Source: an uncultured Roseburia sp. (GTDB lineage Bacteria; Bacillota; Clostridia; Lachnospirales; Lachnospiraceae). Taken from it: 64,000 nucleotides of DNA. Below the pieces are notes generated by a model, which saw only the letters and a list, made by a program, of their open reading frames with translations, made no database searches and was not told where the DNA came from. The stretch's first letter is position 1, and the number at the start of each line of letters is the position of its first letter. The stretch lies in contig UQNW01000009.1 in the NCBI GenBank assembly GCA_900542495.1, positions 1-64,000 of the forward strand. Direction: 5' to 3'. The translations under genes were made by a program, and so were the position numbers. This document shows, in pieces, positions 1-8,722 of the stretch.

Positions 1-390
1 ATCCGTATAACTTGTTCCAATTACATTCTTAGCTATAATTGTCCATTTCTCATTTTCAGTTTTTCTATAAACATGATACCCTTTTGCACCAGAAACTTCT
101 TTCCACGTTATCTGTACTCCATTTTCACTATTTAAAAATCTCCCCAGTTCAACGTTTTCGAGGTTTCTTTCACACATTATATATCTATTCTTTTCATATG
201 ACGGGCTTATCTTATTTCCGTTTACAGCTCTTACTGTATAATAATATGTTATTCCATCCTCTGCCGTCTCATCCGTATAACTTGTTCCAATTACATTCTT
301 AGCTATAATTGTCCATTTCTCATTTCCGGTTTTTCTATAAACATGATACCCTTTTGCACCAGAAACTTCTTTCCACACTATCTGTACACC
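1..390. repeat. 270-bp direct repeat coding Fn3-like units
   Basis: Bases 1-120 match bases 271-390 with about five differences, giving a 270-bp period (90 codons). The unit encodes an Fn3-like domain with the phrases VQI.WKEVSGAKGYHVYRK and SYTDETA.DG.TYYYTVRA. The high nucleotide identity points to recent duplication or gene conversion. The array may continue beyond the window. Confidence 0.85.
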
Positions 391-2163
391 ATTACTCGTA
401 TTAATAAAATCTCCTAATATTACATTATCTAACATAATATCTGCATTCCATTGAGCATACAGAACAATATTACTTTCTAAATTTAAAATTTCCTCTCCTA
501 CATTATAAGCCGTCCCACTTCCATCTGCCTTCGTATTCCATCCACTAAATGAATATCCATCTCTTTTAAACGTGCATTCTTCCAAAGTTACTTTATCATT
601 CATCTGATATTGTTTTACAACATTACTATCACTTCCATCATTAGCACAATATTTAACTGTATAAATATTTTCATCATCAATAACACCACAATAATATTCC
701 AGATTTCTTGCAATATCTGACACACTCTGGTAACCTGTCGTTACATTCTGCACTTTGTTATTGTTATCAATATAAACAAGTACCGGAAAAGTAATCTGTG
801 ATGTCGATAATTTCATATGCACATAACTCCACATCTGGTTCGTAACTGTTGCAGAATCTTGCTTGTTTTCATAAACAAAACAAATACTATCATTTCCATA
901 TGTATCTTTAAACGAATTAACCTCGTCTTTCGATGTAGTATTTACAGCTGCTGCGACTATATCTAAACCAAAATATTTCTCATTAGCAATTCCCTGAATT
1001 GTTGCCTGTGAATAACCACATTGCGTACTATAATAAATCAATAGCTTTGGATTACCTGATGATACCTTAGTCGAAACTGTCGAACCATCTATAGACGTAT
1101 TAAAATATTCTATATTATCTTTTTCTAATGGGGACTCATATGCACTTTGTGCATATGAAAAAGGTGCCATAGGATACATCGCATAAAATTGATCTGTTGT
1201 ATATTCTGAATCTCTTGTATGATCTGTTAAGAAATCCCGATCTCCCTTTAAAAGATAATTGTCATATGTTTGTGTATCTTGTCCATCCCACGTGGTATCA
1301 ACATTATAATATGTATCTCCAACCTTAACTATATTCCAAGCATGTGCCCCTCCATTAGCATTGCCAGAAATAATCCGCGCCGAAAGCCCTGCATCCTTAC
1401 ACATACGATAGAATAATATTGCATACCCCTGGCACACAGCTGTTCCCTTACATAATGCCGCATATGCTGTATATTTAATAACATTAGAGCTATCGCTCAG
1501 TCCATTATAATCGTAATCTACATGATTACAAATATAGTTATGAATTGCAATTACTTTTTCAGCATCTGTTTTTCCATCCAGTTCAAGAGATTTCAACGCA
1601 CTATTAACTGCCTTGGTCAACTCATCTTCCTGTTCTTTTGTGGTAAAATAATTCATATGATATGTATAAGCCACTCTTGTAGTCTGCGAATTACTTACCG
1701 CTTCTACACTATACCCAATTCCCCCAAATGTCAGTGCATCACCTTCTTGTCCAGAACAAGCTTCTGTATACTCTTTCGCATATGACATTGCATTCATAGG
1801 ACCAATTTCACTATTAATCTGTTCTGGAACACTAACTGTTATCAAAGTGTTTCTTGTAACTAACTGTTCCCTCAAATACTTATATAATGCTTCCTCTGTA
1901 TCACATGAAACTGCATCTTCCGCATATACTGCAACACCACTCTCATCTAATTGTGGCTGTTCTTCACCATCGGCTAATATAACAAGCGGCTGTTCTTCAT
2001 AAAATACTTCCTTTGTTTCCTCAACGCCATTCTCTTCTATTTCAGTTTGCATTTCATTTCCCTGATCTACAGTTTCAGCCAAAATCGGTATCTGCACTGT
2101 AAAAGTAAATATAATAGCTAACGCAAGTACTCTACTCAACATTCTCCTTACTTTTCGACTCAT
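1..2163 (-). CDS. Secreted transglutaminase-like multidomain protein (3' end beyond window)
   Basis: The frame is open to the window edge, so the C-terminus is missing; 721 residues are visible. The start at 2163 follows a good RBS (GAGGGAG, 7 nt away), and an N-terminal hydrophobic signal peptide runs to about residue 30. Around residues 235-290 a transglutaminase-like core shows the Cys (AVCQGYA), His (HAWNIV) and Asp (VDTTWD) motifs. A thioredoxin-like stretch follows with a CGYS motif near residue 380. Next come a Listeria-Bacteroides (InlB-type) repeat near 525-570 ending in LYAQW, and then at least two nearly identical Fn3-like units. This suggests an extracellular protein that processes or crosslinks surface material (inference). 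It lies 24 nt downstream of a HAD+SRDG gene and probably shares its transcript. Its InlB+Fn3 module closely resembles one in the ABC ATPase at 12563-14647. Confidence 0.75.
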   Translation of the reverse strand, partial: MSRKVRRMLSRVLALAIIFTFTVQIPILAETVDQGNEMQTEIEENGVEETKEVFYEEQPLVILADGEEQPQLDESGVAVYAEDAVSCDTEEALYKYLREQLVTRNTLITVSVPEQINSEIGPMNAMSYAKEYTEACSGQEGDALTFGGIGYSVEAVSNSQTTRVAYTYHMNYFTTKEQEDELTKAVNSALKSLELDGKTDAEKVIAIHNYICNHVDYDYNGLSDSSNVIKYTAYAALCKGTAVCQGYAILFYRMCKDAGLSARIISGNANGGAHAWNIVKVGDTYYNVDTTWDGQDTQTYDNYLLKGDRDFLTDHTRDSEYTTDQFYAMYPMAPFSYAQSAYESPLEKDNIEYFNTSIDGSTVSTKVSSGNPKLLIYYSTQCGYSQATIQGIANEKYFGLDIVAAAVNTTSKDEVNSFKDTYGNDSICFVYENKQDSATVTNQMWSYVHMKLSTSQITFPVLVYIDNNNKVQNVTTGYQSVSDIARNLEYYCGVIDDENIYTVKYCANDGSDSNVVKQYQMNDKVTLEECTFKRDGYSFSGWNTKADGSGTAYNVGEEILNLESNIVLYAQWNADIMLDNVILGDFINTSNGVQIVWKEVSGAKGYHVYRKTGNEKWTIIAKNVIGTSYTDETAEDGITYYYTVRAVNGNKISPSYEKNRYIMCERNLENVELGRFLNSENGVQITWKEVSGAKGYHVYRKTENEKWTIIAKNVIGTSYTD

Positions 2164-2187
2164 ATCATTTCTCCCTCGTAATTAAAA

Positions 2188-4437
2188 CTAATTCACATTT
2201 ATCTCCAAATCAAACTTTTTTTCAATTGCTTTCAAATACTTTTCATTATGGCTTGCAGCGACCAGCATAGGTGCATATGCATCTCTTCCACTAATGTTAA
2301 ACATATATGGAAAATCCTTAAAGTGTTCATAATAATCCCTTGCAAAATCCATAATACCTTTTTGAATCTGCTTAATTCCTTCCTGATTAGTATCATATTT
2401 TCCAAATTGAAGTGTGATATCTAGTTCAGGAAGATATTTGTCTTCAGTATTCTTTCTACATCGTTTTCCTATTTTAAATCCAGAAAATTGTGGTGTTGGT
2501 GATGAAAGCAATAATTCCCAAAACACATTATAATCCTTATTTGGATCATGTTTCTTTAACAAATCTCTATTATGACGCTGTGAATATAAATATGCAACCA
2601 ACTGTTCACCCTGTAAAAACACTTCTGATGCATCCGGTTCAGCATTATGTATTGTATTAGTGCCTGCAACCATTCCGACTATTTCGCACGGAATATCCCA
2701 TTCATTTGAAACCAAATGCCGTAGTGTCATTGCCCCACTTCCTGCCCATCCAATATCAACTGCAACTGCTTTAGACTTTTCCTCAAGTACACTCTTATAA
2801 TAAGTTTTTGCTGCTATCTTTTGTTCTTGATAAATCTGAATAACCTTGTCCCATTTTTCCTCTATAAACTGCCTTAATAAATATCCATTCTTGTCTGTCA
2901 ATTCATCATTTTCTTTTAAATCAATAAAATTATGTTTTCTTTTCTTTTCTAATACTTTCTCAGAAAATTTTTCTTCTATTTTTTTAATTATTTTTTCTCT
3001 TTCTAATCCAACTGCTTTATCTTTTTCGAGTTGCTTATAGGCAAGAATTTTACTCGCATGCTCTTGTTCTTTTGTCCTCTTGATCCATATTTCTTTCCAA
3101 TCCTTAAGTTCATCTAACAAACATTCCAATTCCATTGATTTCATTATTTGACCAATTGAATATTCTTGATTTATTTTATGATAAATAAATCTTCTAAAAT
3201 AGTCATGTTTATCAAATGAAGATTCCAATTTTGTAGCCGCTTTTCTTGACCAATATACATATGTAGTATCTTGATCTGGATATAAATAATCATATACTTG
3301 CTTTAAAATGTCTCCATCTCTTGATAAAAACAATAATTTATCTACATCATTTTTTTTACAATATTCATGAATAAATGTACAATATCCTAAAACAAATATC
3401 CCTCCATAAATATAGCCATACTCATACTCCATAGAACAAGAATTTATTCCACAGTATAATCTATTACTAATTAATGCTCTATATGCGCTTCCGACCAGTG
3501 GTGACATATCAAATGCCCTATATAATAATACATTTTTATTTACATTAGGATACAATAAGCTTTCTATACCTGCTCGCCTTGCTTGTTTTTGATCACTATA
3601 CAAATTATCCCCTACATGAATAAGCATTTTCGTAGATTTTTTACAGTCATTTTTTTGATACTCTCTTAATACTTGTTTATATAATGATCCATCAGCCTTG
3701 CTTTTATGATATTCATTTGATACATAAATATGCTTAGCTCCTGTAAAGCCAGCATTTACTAAAATGCGTTCTATACATTCTTTTGGAAGATACATATCTG
3801 AAACAACTATTATTTGTTTATTCATCTGTTGAAGCTTTTTCCACACTAATAGCATATATGGATTTGCATAACACGTTTTTTCTTCAATAGACATCTCAAT
3901 TTTCTGCCCCATTTCCGATGAAATACCCACATCTTCCTCTATGTTCTTCCAAATATCTGCTAAATTTATTTCCATATTTCCCTCTTTAGCATTATATTTT
4001 ATCCTTGCATCCCATTCTGCCCATATACGAATGTTTTTAAAATCCATAATTTCCAACTCATATCCTATTAAATAAAAGACATCTGTCGGAAGTGATAATG
4101 GTCGAAAAATCAGGGTGTCAAACACATCAAAAGAGATCACGTCATATGCTGACAATTTTTCTACATATTTTTCAATATCAAGTTCCTTATTCATTTTTAT
4201 TTTGTATTCCTTTGATTCGCTCTGTTTACAATTCAATGCTTTGCTTTCATATATATCTACTTCAGGCAAATTTCCGAGAAATCGAAATTGCATTATATAA
4301 TAAGCAAAATTTAAGCCTAATAAATACAACCATGAAAACAATTTCATTATCCCAGTTGAGCCATCATGAATTTTATGATAACGAATTTTTATTCCAGCTT
4401 TCTTATTCACTAATGAATCATATAATTTCTGTCTCAT
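2188..4437 (-). CDS. HAD-like + SRDG-domain protein (COG5610-type), surface glycan locus
   Basis: This 749-residue protein has two parts. Residues about 98-320 are a HAD-like domain: motif I is FDVFDTL (D104, F106, D107), motif II VVSDMY, a lysine in the SKADGSLY region, and motif IV HVGDNLYSD. The C-terminal half carries a domain with FLSRDGD and VDIGWAGSGA, shared with the proteins at 10370-12535 and 16576-17976. I recognise the architecture as COG5610, a predicted HAD hydrolase group common in polysaccharide loci; the reaction is unknown to me. The +2 position of motif I is Phe, not the Asp usual in HAD phosphatases, so phosphatase activity is uncertain. A role in glycan assembly or modification is inferred only from neighbours. 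It is separated from the upstream acetyltransferases by a dead insertion sequence, so it may use its own promoter; the RBS is weak. Confidence 0.7.
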   Translation of the reverse strand: MRQKLYDSLVNKKAGIKIRYHKIHDGSTGIMKLFSWLYLLGLNFAYYIMQFRFLGNLPEVDIYESKALNCKQSESKEYKIKMNKELDIEKYVEKLSAYDVISFDVFDTLIFRPLSLPTDVFYLIGYELEIMDFKNIRIWAEWDARIKYNAKEGNMEINLADIWKNIEEDVGISSEMGQKIEMSIEEKTCYANPYMLLVWKKLQQMNKQIIVVSDMYLPKECIERILVNAGFTGAKHIYVSNEYHKSKADGSLYKQVLREYQKNDCKKSTKMLIHVGDNLYSDQKQARRAGIESLLYPNVNKNVLLYRAFDMSPLVGSAYRALISNRLYCGINSCSMEYEYGYIYGGIFVLGYCTFIHEYCKKNDVDKLLFLSRDGDILKQVYDYLYPDQDTTYVYWSRKAATKLESSFDKHDYFRRFIYHKINQEYSIGQIMKSMELECLLDELKDWKEIWIKRTKEQEHASKILAYKQLEKDKAVGLEREKIIKKIEEKFSEKVLEKKRKHNFIDLKENDELTDKNGYLLRQFIEEKWDKVIQIYQEQKIAAKTYYKSVLEEKSKAVAVDIGWAGSGAMTLRHLVSNEWDIPCEIVGMVAGTNTIHNAEPDASEVFLQGEQLVAYLYSQRHNRDLLKKHDPNKDYNVFWELLLSSPTPQFSGFKIGKRCRKNTEDKYLPELDITLQFGKYDTNQEGIKQIQKGIMDFARDYYEHFKDFPYMFNISGRDAYAPMLVAASHNEKYLKAIEKKFDLEINVN

Positions 4438-5249
4438 TTTTTACTCACACTTTCTTATTTATTCTGTATCAAAAATTCTTCACTTTGACACTTATTTCAT
4501 AATTACGAAGTTTCAAAAATAACAAATATCCAAAACTGGACAAAAACTGTATTATTTCAGGTACAATATACATCCATCTTGATTTCTGAAATGTAAACAA
4601 ATCAAAATAGTCTTTTTAATAAAACAAACTTGTGCCTCATTATTTCGTATGGCTGCAATCCTCTCTTGTCTAACATGATTATCATTTTCTTGAAAAAGTC
4701 CCATTTTTTTCATCGAAACCTACCATAATGAGATAGTATTCTTGCACCAATCCAATGTCATACTCTATAATTTATTTTTTTGTATTTTCACTTTTCTCTT
4801 TTCACTCCATGATTCTGTAAAACCTTCTGAAATGCAAACTAATAACAACCAGTAGACTTGCAGTTGACAATTACTTTTTTGTTCAAGTCTTATTTCATTC
4901 ATGATATCCTCCCAACACATAAACATAAGAAATCCATTCCTGTGTCAGCCGAACACCTTCTTGAAAGTTCAAAACAACTCCACTATAACGCTCCGCAGAA
5001 GCAAATTTTCAATCCCATATCAATTTCTATAATAAAAATATCTACTGTTACTTGCTTTAGTCTATCATTCTGTATTAACTTCACGATAGAAGCCTCTAGT
5101 ATTCTCAAAATTTATCATCTAACCAAGCTAACCACTTTTAGTTTTTCTTTTACTCAATTGACATTATTTTTGAATCACTAGAATACTCGTATTAATTATA
5201 CTTTTCACAATAATAAGATATTAACTCCATCTTCACACATAAATTTTAG
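4438..5249. other. Intergenic stretch, no gene recognised
   Basis: This is an AT-rich region between the HAD+SRDG gene and the transposase remnant. Short open frames exist on both strands (for example 4858-5181 on the plus strand), but none has a convincing RBS, codon use or recognisable protein. It may be decayed sequence brought in with the insertion element. Confidence 0.4.
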
Positions 5250-5925
5250 TTATGCAACTTTTAGTTTTGATTTTAACAAAGCAGAAATAGTGTCCATAAA
5301 TAAGTTCACTAATCTCCGGTGCTTTTGTCTAGACAAGCTTACATCTTTTCCTGCAAGGGTTCTATTATCAAAGTCCTTCACCAAGCCGGCGATATTTGCA
5401 TCCTTTGCTGAAACTAACAGACAGCTGTTTATTGGGATCAGCGTATTTCCATCACTCCAGCTTAAAGTAAGCATCCGGAAGCCTTTTTGAAGTGCATAGC
5501 CGTATGATCAAAAACTTTTGATCACAGTCTGTTTTCTTATAGCTAGTGCAGTTAAAAAAAACTGTCATCAATAACGAATACATTTTTTCTATCTTGATCT
5601 GTCAAATCAAGAATGCCATGATGGACGATATCTGTTGCAAGAAGAGAAGTAAAACAGAGCCAGTTTGTTTTTGCAGAATTTATAAAACGGTAGAAAATGC
5701 TCTTAGAAAACTCTTCCTTAAAGGAATCTGTTCGTTGCTACATATACATACTTTTTCCGGCAAAAATACTGCTAAGTTTGAAACGAAGCAGAAAAACAGG
5801 AGCCCCCTTTTCTTTCATTCCATTGCATTTGGCAAGAAGCTTACCTACATGATTTTTAGAGAAAAATTTCTAAACACAATCAATTAAAGCTTTTTCATCG
5901 AAATGGTTTTGTGTTATACTGAAAA
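5250..5925 (-). pseudogene. Degenerate IS4-family transposase
   Basis: Fragments in different minus-strand frames together resemble an IS4-type DDE transposase common in Lachnospiraceae. Readable pieces in order are QNHFDEKALIDCV, FYRFINSAKTNWLCFTSLL, NVFVIDDSFF (containing the first catalytic Asp region), and a last open piece of 74 codons (5250-5474) beginning MLTLSWSDGNTLIPINSCLL. Frame breaks include a TAG soon after the N-terminal piece and a shift at the run of eight A (plus strand) near 5553-5560. The C-terminal half, with the remaining catalytic residues, is missing. The element is therefore dead. It sits inside the glycan locus and marks past rearrangement there. The family assignment is from memory of homologues. 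Confidence 0.75.
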
Positions 5926-6226
5926 TGGTATAAATCTCCTTTGTAAAAATGTTTTCTTGACAATTCCATTATACCAAACGGAACAGGTTTATGCTTTTTT
6001 TATTGGATGAAATATTGAATTTTCAAGGTTCAACACACATCTATTGGTGTAGGAAGTTTTAGTCAATTACTTTAACTCAAGCATTTAAATTAAAATACAT
6101 TACCTGCCTTACCTAAGCAATAATTTATCTCACAACTTATATACCAATTAGCAAACAATCCATGTAAATTTGAGCTTTAATTTGTTGTTCAAAAAATATT
6201 CTATTCATAATAATGAATAATACGGC
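5926..6226. other. Intergenic stretch upstream of the transposase remnant
   Basis: AT-rich sequence between the start of the transposase remnant and the end of the acetyltransferase gene at 6227. It probably includes the old promoter end of the insertion sequence (minus strand GGTATAATGG near 5970). I could not define terminal inverted repeats or a target duplication. Confidence 0.35.
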
Positions 6227-7021
6227 TTAAAATTTATATAATAGTTGTCTAACTGTCTCTGTTCTATATATTTCTCTATTTTTATTATTAAATTCAAAAA
6301 TAGGCGGACAATATTTAGGGAATCCATTCATTATTCTTTCTTCAATATATTTACATGATTCCGATACATCTGTAATATCTATCCCTTTTAAAATATCAGG
6401 ACCATAGTCCCACCAACAAATACGTTGCAAATTATTGACCACTTTGTCGCTAAACCGATATTTTATAACTCGTGCTGGAACACCTCCAACAATTGCATAG
6501 GCTGGGACATCCTTCACAACCACTGCACCAGCACCTATAACCGCTCCATTTCCAATTTGTACACCTTGTAAAATTTTTGCTCCAGTCCCAATCCAAACAT
6601 CATTTTCTACAAATAATCTTCTTGCTTTTACATTTTCGTTTTTTGCCTTTTCAATTATCTTGTCCATCATCATCGAATCTTCATACATATGATGAAAATC
6701 CTTTTGCCAATCCACATCATCACGTAAAACCAATGGACTAGTAGAAATTACAGAATAATTGTGATTTGTATTCAGAATTGAAACATCTCTAGCTATTGAA
6801 CAAAAGCGTCCTATTGAATAAGCATACCTAATGTTGGCATTGGCTCCAATATATGTAAATGCGCCTATTTTTTGACAATTAATATTCCCTCCGTACGACA
6901 TAAATGGTGCTTCTATTTCTGTTTTTTCCCCATATAGTAACATTGGACTTGACGTTGCAATTGTTATTGCCTTTTTTCCCAATTCATTATTTAAATTAAG
7001 TGCCTTATTTATTAATAACAT
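6227..7021 (-). CDS. Hexapeptide-repeat O-acetyltransferase (CatB/LbH type)
   Basis: This 264-residue protein has left-handed beta-helix hexapeptide repeats in the second half: DVWIGTGAKILQGVQIGNG, then AVIGAGAVVVKDVPAYAIVGGVPARVIKYRF. That run is typical of the CatB-like acetyltransferases that acetylate polysaccharide sugars using acetyl-CoA. An N-terminal block with IGAFTYIGANANIRYAYSIGRFCSI adds further coils. The RBS GAGAGGA lies just before the ATG at 7021. It is paralogous to the next gene (7165-7968), so two different hydroxyls or sugars may be acetylated (inference). The substrate cannot be read from the sequence. Confidence 0.85.
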   Translation of the reverse strand: MLLINKALNLNNELGKKAITIATSSPMLLYGEKTEIEAPFMSYGGNINCQKIGAFTYIGANANIRYAYSIGRFCSIARDVSILNTNHNYSVISTSPLVLRDDVDWQKDFHHMYEDSMMMDKIIEKAKNENVKARRLFVENDVWIGTGAKILQGVQIGNGAVIGAGAVVVKDVPAYAIVGGVPARVIKYRFSDKVVNNLQRICWWDYGPDILKGIDITDVSESCKYIEERIMNGFPKYCPPIFEFNNKNREIYRTETVRQLLYKF

Positions 7022-7164
7022 ATTCCTCTCTATTCTTTTTTACGCAAGTCTAAACAAAACGTATTAATTTTACAACATTTGTTAAACTCATCAATTAGTT
7101 ACCTGTATATCAACCTAAAATTCTCTACTCAATCAAAGTTGAGCACTACTTATTTTCTTTATTT

Positions 7165-7968
7165 TTAAAGTCTATAAAGTAATTTTTTTTCCTTTTCAAC
7201 TAACATAATAACTTCACCACTAACTGGATCAAATTCATAAATTATTCCATTCCACTTTTTCATCATACTCTTTCTATTATTAAGTTCTTTAATTGCTTCA
7301 TCTAGATTGGTAATATCAATTCCATGCAAAATCTCAGGTCCATAATTCCACCATTTTATTTCTAATAACTGTTGAATGATACTCTCTTTAAATCTATATT
7401 TTATAATTTTAGCCGGGTTTCCACCAACTACAGCATAAGGCGGAACATCTTTTGTAACTACTGATCCAGCCGCTATGACTGCACCATCTCCTATTTTTAC
7501 CCCACGTAAAATAATTGTCTGAGCCCCAATCCAAACATCATTTCCAATAATTACAAACTTATCTTTTTTTCTATTACGGTTTTTTTTCATATTTTCTTTA
7601 ATTTCATTATATTTTTTTTCATACGTATTAAAATTATAATAATTTTTAAACATTTCTGTTCCTATATCAAACATTGCATGTGTTGTTATATTTTTAGTAT
7701 CATATTCTGCCAATCCTATTGTTACATCAGATGCAATTTGACAAAATCTACCTATACTCTCAATATATCTAAAATTAGATTCTCCATTTGTATATGTAAA
7801 TGCCCCAATAAATCCAACATCTATATTTCCACCTCTTAATATCACTGGAGCTTCAATAGAAACGACTCTTTTACATCCAAATTTGCCTATTTCAACTTCG
7901 GAATTACCAAATACAATCCCATTTCCATTATTCGATTCAATAAATTTAAAATTCTTATTTAATATCAT
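7165..7968 (-). CDS. Hexapeptide-repeat O-acetyltransferase, tandem paralogue
   Basis: This 267-residue paralogue of the gene at 6227-7021 shares the phrases IGAFTY, SIGRFCQIASDVTIG and NDVWIGAQTIILRGVKIGDGAVIAAGSVVTKDVPPYAVVGGNPAKIIKYRF. It is predicted to be a trimeric acetyl-CoA-dependent transferase acting on a sugar. The loop between the N-terminal coils and NDVWIG is rich in Lys/Asn (near residues 115-140), unlike its sister, and may set acceptor specificity. It lies between the cytidylyltransferase and the other acetyltransferase in the glycan operon, with a 143-bp gap to the latter. Confidence 0.85.
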   Translation of the reverse strand: MILNKNFKFIESNNGNGIVFGNSEVEIGKFGCKRVVSIEAPVILRGGNIDVGFIGAFTYTNGESNFRYIESIGRFCQIASDVTIGLAEYDTKNITTHAMFDIGTEMFKNYYNFNTYEKKYNEIKENMKKNRNRKKDKFVIIGNDVWIGAQTIILRGVKIGDGAVIAAGSVVTKDVPPYAVVGGNPAKIIKYRFKESIIQQLLEIKWWNYGPEILHGIDITNLDEAIKELNNRKSMMKKWNGIIYEFDPVSGEVIMLVEKEKKLLYRL

Positions 7969-8041
7969 CTTACCTCACATTTTGCTGTTTTACTAATTTC
8001 CAGTAAAATCAACCGGAAATTAGTATTTAGCATCATTTTCT

Positions 8042-8722
8042 TTATCTTTGCATTGTGATTTTATACATATATTCAGCGAAATCAAAATCAATTTGATTAT
8101 CTATATCTGTTGCCTCTACCTCATCAATTATATATATATATGGTTTATTACCAACAACATTTTTACAAGAAATCATTTTATCCTTTGAAATAATGCTTAC
8201 TGCAAAATTTAGTGCCGCAATATCCGGTAAATCCTGACTTCTAGGTTGATTTTTTAAATCATAATTAATAGGTTTATTATCCCTAAACATGAATTCTTTA
8301 ATTAGATGTGCTGAATTTAAAGAGTCAAATTGTCCACTTTTCAAATTTTCTTTATATTTTTCTATAGCTGCTATAATTGTTTCATCTTTTATTAACGGAT
8401 TCGTAACATTTATATATGCTATTACATCAGCATCTATATTTTCAGCCATATTTCTATATACATCACTCATTGAAACTTCATTTGAAGCATAATATGGATC
8501 TCTCCTCACTGTTTCACAACCCGCATTTTGGGCTATCTCCAACATTTTATCATCGTTGGAATTCACCACTACCCCATCTAAATTTGGAATACGCTTTAAT
8601 TGTTCTAACTTAAGTTCTAATAAAGAACTTCCTGCAAATGGTCTAATATTTTTGTTTTGAACTCTCATTGATCCAGATCTAACTGCCACTAATGCTTTTA
8701 CTTTCATTTTATTTTTCCCCAT
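8042..8722 (-). CDS. Acylneuraminate cytidylyltransferase-like (CMP-sialic acid synthetase family)
   Basis: The 226-residue protein begins KVKALVAVRSGSMRVQNKNIRPFAG, matching the nucleotide-binding N-terminus of the NeuA/KdsB-type cytidylyltransferases (R-SGS-R-KN-R). ASNEVSMSDVYR and YINVTNPLI are also family-like. It is expected to make a CMP-activated nonulosonic or related acidic sugar from CTP. The gene overlaps the 3' end of the upstream glycosyltransferase by 14 nt; the ATG at 8707, one base after that stop, is an equally good start (221 residues). The neighbour has sialyltransferase-type motifs, so the pair probably activates and transfers the same sugar (inference). No sialic acid synthase (NeuB) or epimerase (NeuC) lies in the window. 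Confidence 0.8.
   Translation of the reverse strand: MGKNKMKVKALVAVRSGSMRVQNKNIRPFAGSSLLELKLEQLKRIPNLDGVVVNSNDDKMLEIAQNAGCETVRRDPYYASNEVSMSDVYRNMAENIDADVIAYINVTNPLIKDETIIAAIEKYKENLKSGQFDSLNSAHLIKEFMFRDNKPINYDLKNQPRSQDLPDIAALNFAVSIISKDKMISCKNVVGNKPYIYIIDEVEATDIDNQIDFDFAEYMYKITMQR

Noticed and set aside
4858..5181. 107-codon open frame on the plus strand
   Set aside because: No RBS, no recognisable protein, and it lies in decayed AT-rich sequence next to the IS remnant.
5546..5887. 113-codon plus-strand frame
   Set aside because: It is the antisense of the degenerate transposase; the minus-strand fragments give recognisable transposase phrases.
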